DNA of 38,263 nucleotides from UBA4717 sp045536775. GTDB taxonomy: Bacteria > Bacillota > Clostridia > Oscillospirales > CAG-272. The stretch's first letter is position 1. Every line of letters starts with the position of its first letter. The stretch covers positions 1-38,263 of the forward strand of contig JAZSOD010000038.1 of NCBI GenBank assembly GCA_045536775.1, in the 5' to 3' direction. Below are positions 8,609-16,716 of this stretch, in pieces. The position numbers and the translations under genes were made by a program. A model generated the notes under the pieces. The model saw nothing but the letters and a program-made list of their open reading frames with translations, had not been told where the DNA came from and did not search any database.

Positions 8609-11089
8609 TCAGATCTTTTCGTATGCTATATCACCGTTTGTATCAAGCACCGCACGCACCTTGTCGCCTGCACAGATGCTTCCCGAGAGCATTGCGCTTG
8701 AGAAGCTGTCTTCGACCTTGCGCGTAATGGCACGTCTTAAGGGACGGGCACCGTAAACGGGATCGAAGCCCTCTTTTGCAAGCATTTTGACAACGGACTC
8801 GTCGAATTCTGCCTCGATACCGATGGCGGTAATTCTTGTCTTTAACTCATCAAGCATAAGAAGCGTTATCTTCTCAATGTCCTCTTCACCAAGCTTATTA
8901 AATACGATAATATCATCTATTCTGTTAAGAAATTCGGGTCTGAACGCTTCCTTGAGCTTTTTCATAACGGATGAGCGCATATTTGCGTTTTCATCTGCGA
9001 CCGTGGCGAAGCCGAGAGGCCTTGCCGCCTCTGTTATAAGCGAAGCGCCGAGGTTTGATGTCATAATGATGATGGTGTTCTTGAAGTCTACCGCTCTGCC
9101 CTGAGAGTCGGTGAGTATTCCGTCATCGAGCATCTGAAGCATAAGATTGAACACGTCGGGATGAGCCTTTTCTATTTCGTCGAAAAGCACCACGGAGTAA
9201 GGTCTGCTTCTTACCTTGTCGGTAAGCTGACCGCCCTCGTCATAGCCGACGTAGCCGGGAGGCGAGCCAATGAGCTTTGATACGTTGTGCTTTTCCATAT
9301 ATTCGGACATATCCACTCTTATCATTGCGTTTTCGTCACCGAACATAACCTCAGCGACTGCCTTTGCAAGCTCGGTCTTACCGACACCCGTAGGGCCGAG
9401 AAATATAAACGAGCCCACGGGACGCTTGGGATCCTTGAGACCGGTTCTGCCGCGTCTGATAGCCGCAGAAATGGTTTTGACCGCCTCATCTTGACCAATC
9501 ACACGCTTACCGATTATATCTTCAAGATGAGCAAGTCTTTCGCTCTCCTCGTTAATAAGCTTTTTGACGGGTATGCCCGTCCACGCGGTTATAATATCGG
9601 CGATCTCGTCAGCACCGATCGAGAGCGAGGTGCTGCTTGCACTCTCGCTCCTTGACGCACGCATATCGTCAATGCTTGCCTCAAGCTCACGCACGGTATC
9701 GCGTAGCTTTGCCGCTTTCTCAAACTCTTGTGCCTTTACAGCCTCCTCAAGCTCTGCAACCGCGGATTTTTTCTTTTCCTCTGCCTCCTTGATGTCGGGG
9801 GAAGGCAATTGTACCGAAAGTCTTTTCTTAGATGCCGCCTCGTCGATAAGGTCGATAGCCTTGTCGGGAAGGTAACGGCCGCTGATGTAGCGCTTTGAAA
9901 GCTTCACTGCCGCGTCTATCGCATCGTCGGTTATCTGTACCTTGTGATGAGCCTCGTATTTGTCGCGCAGACCCTCGAGTATGAGTATGGACTCCTCGAC
10001 CGACGGCTCGCCGACCATAACCGACTGGAATCGGCGTTCAAGCGCCGCGTCCTTTTCGATATGCTGTCTGTATTCCTTAACGGTAGTAGCGCCGATTATC
10101 TGTATCTCGCCGCGCGCAAGCACAGGCTTTATCATATTTGCCGCATCAAGCGCGTCGTCGCTGCCGGCACCAGCGCCGATAAGCGTGTGTATCTCGTCAA
10201 TAAAAAGAATTATGTTCTTATTCTTCATCGCCTCGTCAACAACGCCCTTGATACGTTCCTCAAAGTCGCCTCTGTACTTGCTTCCCGCAAGCATAGAGGT
10301 AATGTCGAGCGAAACTATGATTTTGTCAAGCAGAGATTCGGGCACGTTTTCGTCGGCTATCCTTCGCGCAAGTCCCTCGGCAACGGCAGTCTTGCCGACG
10401 CCGGGCTCTCCGATCAGACAGGGGTTGTTTTTGGTACGGCGCGAAAGTATCTGTATAACTCGCTCGGTCTCGCTGTCGCGTCCGATAACGGGGTCGATCT
10501 TTCCGTCCTTTGCAAGCTTAACGAGGTCGCGTCCGTATTTTGAGAGATACTTTGTCTTGCCAAGCTCCTCCTTGGTGCTGTCCTTGCGCCTTGATGTACG
10601 GGTGTCATCGTCAAAGCTATCGGGAGCTTCGCCTGCACCGATGCCGCCGTTTTCGGTGTTGTTTAAGTACTCGCTGACGTCCTGTATCAGCTCATTTACC
10701 CTTACACCAAGATTTGTCAGAACCTTTACCGCAATGCAGTCGCTTTCATTGAGCAGCGCCAGCAGAATGTGCTCTGTGCCGATATAGTTCTGACCGAAGC
10801 GACGGGCAACGAGTCCTGATTTTTCGAGAATCCTCTTGAACCTTGGTGTCATACTTGCGCTTGTCAAAAGCGAAGAGTCGCCCTTGCCGGAAATGCTTGT
10901 GATGATCTCTTCAATTTTACTGTATTCTATGTTGTACCCAGCAAGATACTTCTCGGCAACGCTGTCCTTGACCGAAAGAAGACCGAGAAGCATATGCTCT
11001 GAGCCGATGTATGAGTGACCGAGCTCGAGTGCCGCGCTCATTGAGTTGTTAACGGCAAGCTCTGCCTTTTGTGTGAGCTTAATTTCCAT
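8609..11089 (-). CDS. clpC: ATP-dependent Clp protease ATP-binding subunit ClpC
   Basis: An 826-aa Hsp100 unfoldase that feeds arginine-phosphorylated or adaptor-bound proteins to ClpP. In order: a double Clp-N repeat (about 1-145, LGHSYIGSEHMLLGLL and FGQNYIGTEHILLALL), AAA-1 with Walker A GEPGVGKT (about 227-234) and Walker B ILFIDEIH, a UVR/coiled linker (about 450-475, VKAQEFEKAAKLRD), and AAA-2 with Walker A GPTGVGKT (565-572) and the MLQMLDDGILTD block. The length and the UVR motif identify ClpC rather than ClpB or ClpE. It is the last gene of the ctsR operon, starting five bases after the mcsB stop. Expression is expected to follow CtsR. Confidence 0.97.
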   Translation of the reverse strand: MEIKLTQKAELAVNNSMSAALELGHSYIGSEHMLLGLLSVKDSVAEKYLAGYNIEYSKIEEIITSISGKGDSSLLTSASMTPRFKRILEKSGLVARRFGQNYIGTEHILLALLNESDCIAVKVLTNLGVRVNELIQDVSEYLNNTENGGIGAGEAPDSFDDDTRTSRRKDSTKEELGKTKYLSKYGRDLVKLAKDGKIDPVIGRDSETERVIQILSRRTKNNPCLIGEPGVGKTAVAEGLARRIADENVPESLLDKIIVSLDITSMLAGSKYRGDFEERIKGVVDEAMKNKNIILFIDEIHTLIGAGAGSDDALDAANMIKPVLARGEIQIIGATTVKEYRQHIEKDAALERRFQSVMVGEPSVEESILILEGLRDKYEAHHKVQITDDAIDAAVKLSKRYISGRYLPDKAIDLIDEAASKKRLSVQLPSPDIKEAEEKKKSAVAELEEAVKAQEFEKAAKLRDTVRELEASIDDMRASRSESASSTSLSIGADEIADIITAWTGIPVKKLINEESERLAHLEDIIGKRVIGQDEAVKTISAAIRRGRTGLKDPKRPVGSFIFLGPTGVGKTELAKAVAEVMFGDENAMIRVDMSEYMEKHNVSKLIGSPPGYVGYDEGGQLTDKVRSRPYSVVLFDEIEKAHPDVFNLMLQMLDDGILTDSQGRAVDFKNTIIIMTSNLGASLITEAARPLGFATVADENANMRSSVMKKLKEAFRPEFLNRIDDIIVFNKLGEEDIEKITLLMLDELKTRITAIGIEAEFDESVVKMLAKEGFDPVYGARPLRRAITRKVEDSFSSAMLSGSICAGDKVRAVLDTNGDIAYEKI

Positions 11090-11094
11090 TTTAT

Positions 11095-12108
11095 TTATCC
11101 TCTACCTTTGAAATTATATGCTTTTATAAATTTTGCGCGAAGCTTGTCGCGCTCGGTGTTGCTTCTTGCCTCGCCGTCCTCGCCGAGAACAAGAGTTGCG
11201 GGCATAGCGGCTATAAACAGCCGTGACAGTGCCGTGTCATCTACACCGTCTATCATACCGAGGGCGCATCCGAGCTTGACGTCTGCGAAAAGCTTCAAAA
11301 ATTCCTTTGATGACATCATATATGCCGACTTAAGTATTCCCATGGAACGGCACACCTTATCGCATATACGGTCATAGTTCTGAGCTTTAAGCTTTTCTCT
11401 TGTTTTTCTTTCACTTTCAATAAGCTGATTTATAATGTTTTCGAGCTTTGATATCGTTTCGTCCTCGGTGATGCCCATTGTTACGCTGTTTGAAAGCTGA
11501 TAAACGTACGCCTCTGAGCCGCTTCCCTCACCGTAGATTCCGCGAAGGGTCATACCGAGCTTTTCAAGCTGACCTGCGTATCGGTTTAGGAGATTCGTCA
11601 TTGTCAGCGCGGGCAGGAACATCATAACCGAGGCTCTCATTCCCGTGCCGAGATTTGTGGGGCAGTGAGTGAGATATCCAAGTTTTTCGTCGTATGCGTA
11701 CGTGACACACGCATCTATTTTATCGTCGATCTCACACGCTGCTTCAAAAGCTTCCTTAAGCGCAAGTCCGGGGAGTATGGATTGTATCCTGATATGATCC
11801 TCCTCGCAGACCATAACGGCATCGGTCTCTTTTTTGTCGATAAGGAGAGCACCGGGTGCTGCCGACGCCGCAAAATTTGGACTTATAAGATGCTTTTCGA
11901 CGTAAGAGGTGCGCTCGAGCTGGCTTTTGGAGCGCATATCGATAAGGTCGAATCCGACGAGAGCATCCCTGACCTTTGAGATTATCTCGGACGCCCCGGT
12001 TTCGTCAAGCAGGGGAGAGAAGGGGTAGTCCTTTATATTTCTTGCAAATCTTACTCTTGAGCTTAAAACGACGTCTGTGTCGTGTCCGCTTTCATTGTAC
12101 CATGCCAT
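11095..12108 (-). CDS. mcsB: Protein-arginine kinase McsB
   Basis: A 337-aa ATP:guanido phosphotransferase-fold kinase that phosphorylates arginine residues, marking proteins for ClpCP. Recognisable parts are SSRVRFARNIKDYPF near the N-terminus, the VCEEDHIR acidic catalytic segment, CPTNLGTGMRAS around the reactive Cys, and GEGSGSEA. A C-terminal RDKLRA segment matches the RDxxRA phosphoarginine-sensing motif known in McsB. It lies between mcsA and clpC in the standard ctsR operon order. No residue expected to be essential is visibly missing. Confidence 0.96.
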   Translation of the reverse strand: MAWYNESGHDTDVVLSSRVRFARNIKDYPFSPLLDETGASEIISKVRDALVGFDLIDMRSKSQLERTSYVEKHLISPNFAASAAPGALLIDKKETDAVMVCEEDHIRIQSILPGLALKEAFEAACEIDDKIDACVTYAYDEKLGYLTHCPTNLGTGMRASVMMFLPALTMTNLLNRYAGQLEKLGMTLRGIYGEGSGSEAYVYQLSNSVTMGITEDETISKLENIINQLIESERKTREKLKAQNYDRICDKVCRSMGILKSAYMMSSKEFLKLFADVKLGCALGMIDGVDDTALSRLFIAAMPATLVLGEDGEARSNTERDKLRAKFIKAYNFKGRG

Positions 12109-12122
12109 AATATCACCACCCT

Positions 12123-12599
12123 TTACGCCTGCGCTTCGATATCGCGGATTTTGTCGCGGATGACCGCGGCATTCTCGTATTCTTCGTTTTTGACGGCTTC
12201 ATCAAGCCTTCTCTTAAGCTCGGCAAGCACCGCTTTTTTATCATTCTGGCGTTTAAGCTTTGCAGGTGCGCGACCGATATGGCTAACGTTTCCGTGAATC
12301 CTTTTTATGGGAGACAAGAGCTCGTCTCTGAAGGTGCTGTAGCATTCGGGACAGCTTACCTTGCCGTCCTTTATAAACGTGTTTTCGTTTGACGCGCACA
12401 GCGAGCATACCTTGTCACCCGTGGGCTTTGTCCTGACTACCGACGGTATTTTGAAAAATCCGTCGAACAAAGAGCCGCCTGCGGTTATCCCCATCTTGCT
12501 TGCACATTCGGGGCATAGCGCAAGCTCACGGCTCTTGCCGTTGACCGTCTCTTGATAATATACCGTTGCGTTGTTTTTATTGCATTCTGAACATAACAT
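12123..12599 (-). CDS. mcsA: McsA, activator of McsB (zinc-finger/UVR protein)
   Basis: A 158-aa adaptor. Four CxxC pairs (CSEC, CPEC, CSLC, CPEC) give two predicted zinc sites in the first ~100 residues, and a C-terminal UVR motif (VKNEEYENAAVIRDKIRDIE) resembles the one in ClpC. McsA activates McsB kinase and interacts with CtsR. The start is set at the ATG at 12599, because GGAGG lies eight bases upstream; an upstream TTG would sit inside that ribosome-binding site. The gene follows ctsR by about 30 bp. Confidence 0.94.
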   Translation of the reverse strand: MLCSECNKNNATVYYQETVNGKSRELALCPECASKMGITAGGSLFDGFFKIPSVVRTKPTGDKVCSLCASNENTFIKDGKVSCPECYSTFRDELLSPIKRIHGNVSHIGRAPAKLKRQNDKKAVLAELKRRLDEAVKNEEYENAAVIRDKIRDIEAQA

Positions 12600-12630
12600 A
12601 TTATTTTCCTCCAAAACATTCCTAATAATT

Positions 12631-13083
12631 TTACTTCATGAGGGAGAGCACAAACTGTCGGATTATATCGGCTCTGATGGAATTTTTGTAGCTTGGCGGA
12701 ACCTTGGTGAGTGCCGCGGATGAAATAGCGGCACACATAGCAGCGCGGACGCCGTTATCTATAAAGCCTCTGTCGTAAAGGCTTGTCAGAAACGCCGCGG
12801 CGCTTCGCTCGTCGATGCTCTCACCAAGCGCGAAAACACAGTGCATAAGGTAATTGTCACGCGCCATATCCTTGCGGACTATTCTTACGTAACCGCCGCC
12901 ACCTCTGCGGCTTTCGATTATGTAGCCGCGCTCGGGAGTGAAGCGAGAGGTTATAACGTAGTTTATCTGGCTCGGCGCACAGCCGACCTGACCTGCAAGC
13001 TCGTTTCGCCTTATGTCAAGCGAGCCTCCGTTTTCATTGAGCATTTCTTCTATCATTTTTGCAATAGCATCTGAAATCAGCAT
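12631..13083 (-). CDS. ctsR: Transcriptional repressor CtsR
   Basis: A 150-aa class III heat-shock repressor. The N-terminal winged helix-turn-helix (LAGQVGCAPSQINYVITSRF) ends in the glycine-rich wing RRGGGGYVRI, the feature known to sense heat in Bacillus CtsR. The C-terminal half (VFALGESIDERSAAAFLTSL onward) is the dimerisation/McsB-interaction domain. It is first in the operon. Its own promoter region carries three copies of the CtsR heptad repeat (13117-13133, 13157-13173, 13173-13189), so autoregulation is strongly supported by the sequence. GGAG lies 7 bases before the ATG. Confidence 0.97.
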   Translation of the reverse strand: MLISDAIAKMIEEMLNENGGSLDIRRNELAGQVGCAPSQINYVITSRFTPERGYIIESRRGGGGYVRIVRKDMARDNYLMHCVFALGESIDERSAAAFLTSLYDRGFIDNGVRAAMCAAISSAALTKVPPSYKNSIRADIIRQFVLSLMK

Positions 13084-13116
13084 TTGTATCTCCGTTCTGC
13101 CACTTACGGCATATTG

Positions 13117-13133
13117 TTTGACCTTCTTTGACC
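13117..13133 (-). promoter_or_regulatory. CtsR box 1 (between -10 and start codon)
   Basis: On the minus strand GGTCAAA-GAA-GGTCAAA is a perfect CtsR heptad direct repeat with the usual 3-base gap. It lies downstream of the -10 in the 5' leader of ctsR. Confidence 0.92.
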
Positions 13134-13143
13134 TTACGCTTTG

Positions 13144-13172
13144 ATTATAAAACCAAAGTCAAAGAAAGTCAA
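13144..13172 (-). promoter_or_regulatory. Promoter of the ctsR-mcsA-mcsB-clpC operon
   Basis: On the minus strand the -35 is TTGACT (13167-13172) and the -10 is TATAAT (13144-13149), with a 17-bp spacer. CtsR boxes cover the -35 and lie immediately downstream of the -10. Confidence 0.85.
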
Positions 13173-13189
13173 AGTCAAAGAAAGTCAAA
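13157..13189 (+). promoter_or_regulatory. Two abutting CtsR boxes in inverted orientation over the -35
   Basis: AGTCAAA-GAA-AGTCAAA occurs at 13157-13173 and again at 13173-13189, sharing one base. Both are in the opposite orientation to box 1 and cover the spacer, the -35 and its upstream flank. Confidence 0.85.
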
Positions 13190-13271
13190 AACGAATGATT
13201 TTAGGCAAAAAAACAGGCATTATCTCGCGAAATCTACTGTTTTCTCTCAAAATCAAGCTTTTTCAAAACAA

Positions 13272-13307
13272 AAAAATCCGTATGCGGATGACCGCATACG
13301 GATTTTT
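13272..13307 (-). terminator. Terminator of the NhaC-like transporter gene
   Basis: A 16-bp perfect stem AAAAATCCGTATGCGG / CCGCATACGGATTTTT with a 4-base loop, followed on the minus strand by further T residues, lies just past the stop at 13321. Confidence 0.92.
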
Positions 13308-13320
13308 ACTATTGATCTAA

Positions 13321-15114
13321 TTATACGTTATCAGCACCGTACTTCTTTACCATGATCTTCTTGATGATAAAGAGAGTAACTATGGTCAAAACAATAGCGA
13401 TGGGAAGAACTATGTAGATGTTCTGTACAAAGCCTGCAATTATGTAGCTTACAAACGAAAGAGCCGCTACTGTAAGCGCATAAGACAGCTGAGTATTTAC
13501 ATGGTTAATGTGATTCGACTGTGCACCTGCCGACGCCATGATTGTTGTGTCTGAAATAGGTGAGCAGTGGTCGCCGCAAACCGCACCTGCGAGGCAAGCG
13601 GACATAGCGATGATCTGAAGAGTGGGCTCGAAGCCTGCACTGACAACGATCGGGATAAGAATACCGAAGGTACCCCAAGAGGTTCCCGTTGCGAAGGAAA
13701 GGCCAATTGCAATAAGAAATATAATTGCAGGAAGGAGATTCTGGAATCCTGCAGCCTGATTTGAAATGAAGTTGGAAATCAGGTACTTGGAGCCGAGCAT
13801 ACCGGTCATACTGCAAAGTGTCCAAGCAAACGTAAGGATAAGAATTGCGGGCACCATCGCCTTGAATCCATCCGGGAGAGCAGACATAAATGTTTTGAGT
13901 GTAAAGAGTCTTCTGCAGAGATAATAAACGAAGGTTATCATAAGAGCTACAATCGAACCGAGCGAAAGGCCGAGGGCTGCATCGGAGTTAGAGAACGAGT
14001 CTATAAATGTTTCTCCGGAGAAGAATCCACCGGTATATATCATACCGATTACGCAACATACTATGAGTATTATAATGGGGAAGAAAAGATCTATTACCTT
14101 TCCCTTTTCGTTTACTTCTTCATTAGCAGATCCTGCATACTCATTCTTTCCTGCTGTGAAAAGGTCTCCGTTCTTAACTGCGTTGAGCTCATGAATTCTC
14201 ATAGAGCCGTAGTCGAACTTCATAAGAGTTATTGCAATAATAAATACTATAGTGAGAAGAGAATAGAAATTGTAAGGAATAGCCTGGCAGAAGAGCTTTA
14301 TGCCGTTTGTTCCTTCGGGAGCAAACCCGGAAACTGCAGCAGCCCATGAGGAGATAGGCGCTATCATACAGACAGGAGCAGCGGTTGCGTCTATAATAAA
14401 TGCAAGCTTTGCTCTTGATATTTTGTGATTATCGGAAACAGGTCTCATAACCGAACCGACTGTAAGACAGTTGAAGTAGTCGTCTATGAATATGAGCACG
14501 CCGAGAATAAAGGTTGCGATAGTCGCACCAACTTTAGTTTTGATGTGCTTTTGAGCCCATCTTCCGTATGCTGCAGAGCCGCCGGCTCTGTTCATAAGTG
14601 ATACGAACACACCGAGAACTACAAGGAATATGAGTATACCAACATTCCACGAGTCAGCGAGGCTTGCGATGAAGCCGTCTTCAACAACGGTGGTGTATGC
14701 CTTTTCAAGGTTGAAATTAGCATAGATTAATCCGCCGGCACAAATACCAACGAACAGAGAAGAATAAACTTCCTTTGTAATAAGCGCGAGAACTATAGCG
14801 ATAATCGGAGGAAGAAGTCCCCATATTGTAGCAAAATATGGAGTTTCGTTTTCTCTGATAACTTTAACGGCTTCATTGTAGTTTGCATTAAGATTTTCAT
14901 CATTTTGCAAAGCAAGCTTGTAGTTGTCGTCGTCAAAGTATTCTTTAGCATAGTCGTATAATTCTTTGTCGGGATCAGGAGATTCTCCGGTTAACTCGTT
15001 AACAAACTGAGCATAGCCGGGAAACTCGCCCTCTGTTGCGCTTACCGAAAAAACGGTGAGAGCAGAAAGAAGAAGCACCGCGAGAAGAAACCACGCGAGT
15101 TTTCTTGTGTTCAT
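13321..15114 (-). CDS. NhaC-superfamily transporter, probable lysine transporter (LysW-like)
   Basis: A 597-aa membrane protein of the NhaC Na+/H+ antiporter superfamily. The N-terminus is a cleavable-looking signal segment (about 1-26) followed by an acidic, probably extracytoplasmic stretch (27-88) and then about 11-12 membrane helices. Family blocks include LIFIDDYFNCLTVGSVMRP and CGDHCSPISDTTIMASAGA. On sequence alone it would be called an Na+/H+ antiporter, but its 5' leader is a lysine riboswitch (15195-15356). NhaC-superfamily genes under L-box control were predicted to be lysine transporters (LysW) in comparative-genomics work, so lysine uptake, perhaps sodium- or proton-coupled, is the better call. 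It is transcribed alone; AAGGAGG lies ten bases before the ATG. Confidence 0.85.
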   Translation of the reverse strand: MNTRKLAWFLLAVLLLSALTVFSVSATEGEFPGYAQFVNELTGESPDPDKELYDYAKEYFDDDNYKLALQNDENLNANYNEAVKVIRENETPYFATIWGLLPPIIAIVLALITKEVYSSLFVGICAGGLIYANFNLEKAYTTVVEDGFIASLADSWNVGILIFLVVLGVFVSLMNRAGGSAAYGRWAQKHIKTKVGATIATFILGVLIFIDDYFNCLTVGSVMRPVSDNHKISRAKLAFIIDATAAPVCMIAPISSWAAAVSGFAPEGTNGIKLFCQAIPYNFYSLLTIVFIIAITLMKFDYGSMRIHELNAVKNGDLFTAGKNEYAGSANEEVNEKGKVIDLFFPIIILIVCCVIGMIYTGGFFSGETFIDSFSNSDAALGLSLGSIVALMITFVYYLCRRLFTLKTFMSALPDGFKAMVPAILILTFAWTLCSMTGMLGSKYLISNFISNQAAGFQNLLPAIIFLIAIGLSFATGTSWGTFGILIPIVVSAGFEPTLQIIAMSACLAGAVCGDHCSPISDTTIMASAGAQSNHINHVNTQLSYALTVAALSFVSYIIAGFVQNIYIVLPIAIVLTIVTLFIIKKIMVKKYGADNV

Positions 15115-15141
15115 ATCAAATGAACCTCCTTAAAAATAATA

Positions 15142-15168
15142 AATACCGCAGTAAAAACACACGGTATT
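15142..15168 (-). terminator. Hairpin of the lysine riboswitch expression platform
   Basis: AATACCG / CGGTATT forms a stem around 13 bases, followed on the minus strand by TATTATTTTT, between the L-box aptamer and the ribosome-binding site. It fits a Rho-independent terminator used when lysine is bound. The stem is short, and the antiterminator pairing was not worked out. Confidence 0.6.
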
Positions 15169-15194
15169 TTCAAGGAACATTATACCATAAGAAA

Positions 15195-15356
15195 AGAGAT
15201 AGCCCTCCACGAAACGTGACAGTGGCAAGCATATTTTACTTGCCCCCAGCCGAGATCGGCGGAATCCGATGCCGACTTCGGCAAAGCCTCCTTTCACCGC
15301 ACACCGCATTTCCGACGTATAAATGTGGCTACTTTTAGACTTCGCGCCTCTATCCT
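15195..15356 (-). ncRNA. Lysine riboswitch (L-box) upstream of the NhaC-like gene
   Basis: Read on the minus strand, the leader contains the conserved L-box blocks in order: GATAGAGGCGCGAAG, AAAAGTAG, GTCGGAAA, a GGTGAAAGGAGGC segment, TGCCGAAG, GGCTGGGGGC, ACTGTCAC and GGAGGGCTATC. The first GATAG pairs with the final CTATC to close helix P1. This order and spacing are specific to the lysine riboswitch family. It is 20-odd bases downstream of a consensus promoter and upstream of a terminator-like hairpin, so high lysine should turn the transporter gene off. Confidence 0.93.
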
Positions 15357-15374
15357 ATTGTTATGTTCACAAAT

Positions 15375-15403
15375 ATTATACAATTTAACTATGTATTTGT
15401 CAA
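15375..15403 (-). promoter_or_regulatory. Promoter of the lysine riboswitch / transporter transcript
   Basis: On the minus strand perfect consensus -35 TTGACA (15398-15403) and -10 TATAAT (15375-15380) hexamers are separated by 17 bp. Confidence 0.88.
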
Positions 15404-15437
15404 TATAAAGTTAAACATTTGTACAAGAAAAATGAAA

Positions 15438-15466
15438 AATACCGCCGCAGAGATTGCGGCGGTATT
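15438..15466 (-). terminator. Terminator of the Gfo/Idh/MocA gene pair
   Basis: AATACCGCCGCA / TGCGGCGGTATT is a 12-bp perfect stem with a five-base loop. On the minus strand TTTTCATTTTTC follows, immediately after the stop at 15473. Confidence 0.92.
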
Positions 15467-15472
15467 ACATTA

Positions 15473-16645
15473 TCAGATTTCGGGGATGTTTATCTTGATC
15501 TCCTCGCCAAGCTCGGAGGATTTTACGATACCGTCGATAATAGCCTGATTTATGATGATCTGGCTTGAGGGAACGGGAGCCTTTCCGCCCTCCTTGACTG
15601 CATCAAGGAAGGAACGGATCTTGCAGAAGATGTGGTCAACCTTTGGAAGCAGAGGGATCTCGGTTTCAACCTGTGAGTTTGCCGTCTGGTGGTATATCTT
15701 CATGGGGGAGGGAAGAACACCGTTCCAGCAGTCGGTCGAGGGAATTCTGAGACCGCCCTTTGTACCGAGGATGATAGTGTCGCCGAGAGTGTTAATATTC
15801 ATAGCCCAGGCGATTCTGAAGTCGAGGATTATGCCGCCCTCAAGTCTGATGAAGCCTGCGCCGAAGTCGTCAACGCCGAACTTGGACGCGCAGTATTCGC
15901 CTGCCCAGGGCGTAGTGTTTCCTGCACTCGAGCAAACGGTCTCGGGGTTTGTTCCGAAGTAGTTTGAAACGTAACCTGTAACCGTCAGAGGCTTCGGGTA
16001 TCCGATAGCGTTGAGAACGAGGTCAAGCGCATAGCACCCAATATCGCCGAGTGCGCCGATACCTGCAGTCTCGTTTTCGACGAAGGTTGTCTTGTTTGCG
16101 CTTACGGGAATGCCGCGACGGCGACCGCCGCCCGTCTGGATGTAGTATATCTTGCCGAGAACGCCCGACTCAACTATTTCTTTAACCTTTTTCATATTGG
16201 GGTCAAATCTGGGCTGGAAACCGATTGAAAGAATCTTACCGGACTTCTTTTCTGCTCTGCAAACCTCGACTGCTTCGTCAAGAGTTACGGTGAAGGGCTT
16301 TTCGAGAAGCACGTTAACTCCGTGCTCGAGTGCGTAGATCGCGCACTCAGCGTGAGTTCTGTTGTAGGTGCATACACTGACAGCGTCAAGCTCCTCGTTG
16401 TCTATCATTTTTTTGTAGTCGGTGTAGCATCTTACTCCGTCAAGCTTGTATTCCTCGAAGAAAGCCTTTGCCTTGCCGGGTACGAGGTCTGCGCCACATA
16501 CTACCTCAGCATCGTCCATCATCACGTATTTGTTCATATGGGAATGTGCGATACCGCCGGTTCCGATGATGCCTACCTTTAATTTTCTATCGATCTTTGC
16601 GGGTGCCTTTTCCTTTGTGCCCTCGCTCAAAACGTATTCACTCAC
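15473..16645 (-). CDS. Gfo/Idh/MocA family NAD(P)-dependent oxidoreductase (copy 2)
   Basis: A 390-aa cytosolic sugar-type oxidoreductase. The N-terminal Rossmann fold has GIIGTGGIAHSH (about 25-36), followed by the EKPFTVTLDEA nucleotide/catalytic Lys motif. The C-terminal alpha/beta domain carries GDIGCYALDLV, where a Tyr occupies the position that is His in many relatives; this DxGxY form is usual in the glucose-fructose oxidoreductase branch. The substrate is unknown. It is second in a two-gene unit with a close paralogue 71 bp upstream and shares long identical blocks with it (for example GKIYYIQTGGGRRRGIPV and GGLRIPSTDCWNG). The start is GTG, with AGAGGA eight bases upstream. Confidence 0.9.
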   Translation of the reverse strand: MSEYVLSEGTKEKAPAKIDRKLKVGIIGTGGIAHSHMNKYVMMDDAEVVCGADLVPGKAKAFFEEYKLDGVRCYTDYKKMIDNEELDAVSVCTYNRTHAECAIYALEHGVNVLLEKPFTVTLDEAVEVCRAEKKSGKILSIGFQPRFDPNMKKVKEIVESGVLGKIYYIQTGGGRRRGIPVSANKTTFVENETAGIGALGDIGCYALDLVLNAIGYPKPLTVTGYVSNYFGTNPETVCSSAGNTTPWAGEYCASKFGVDDFGAGFIRLEGGIILDFRIAWAMNINTLGDTIILGTKGGLRIPSTDCWNGVLPSPMKIYHQTANSQVETEIPLLPKVDHIFCKIRSFLDAVKEGGKAPVPSSQIIINQAIIDGIVKSSELGEEIKINIPEI

Positions 16646-16679
16646 TTTTTATGTCCTCTTTATTAATTTAGTAAAAGAT

Positions 16680-16703
16680 AAGGAGGCCGTAGCCGACCTC
16701 CTT
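16680..16703 (-). other. Intergenic hairpin between the two oxidoreductase genes
   Basis: AAGGAGG pairs with CCTCCTT around a 10-base GC-rich loop. On the minus strand it is followed by ATCTTTTAC. It could partially terminate or process the dicistronic mRNA. The AAGGAGG arm resembles a ribosome-binding site but is too far from the downstream GTG to serve it. Confidence 0.5.
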
Positions 16704-16716
16704 AAAATTGTAAAGA

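Noticed and set aside
9960..10787. Long plus-strand open frame (about 275 codons) inside clpC
   Set aside because: It is a Ser/Ile-rich shadow of the AAA-1 coding region; clpC motifs on the opposite strand are unambiguous.
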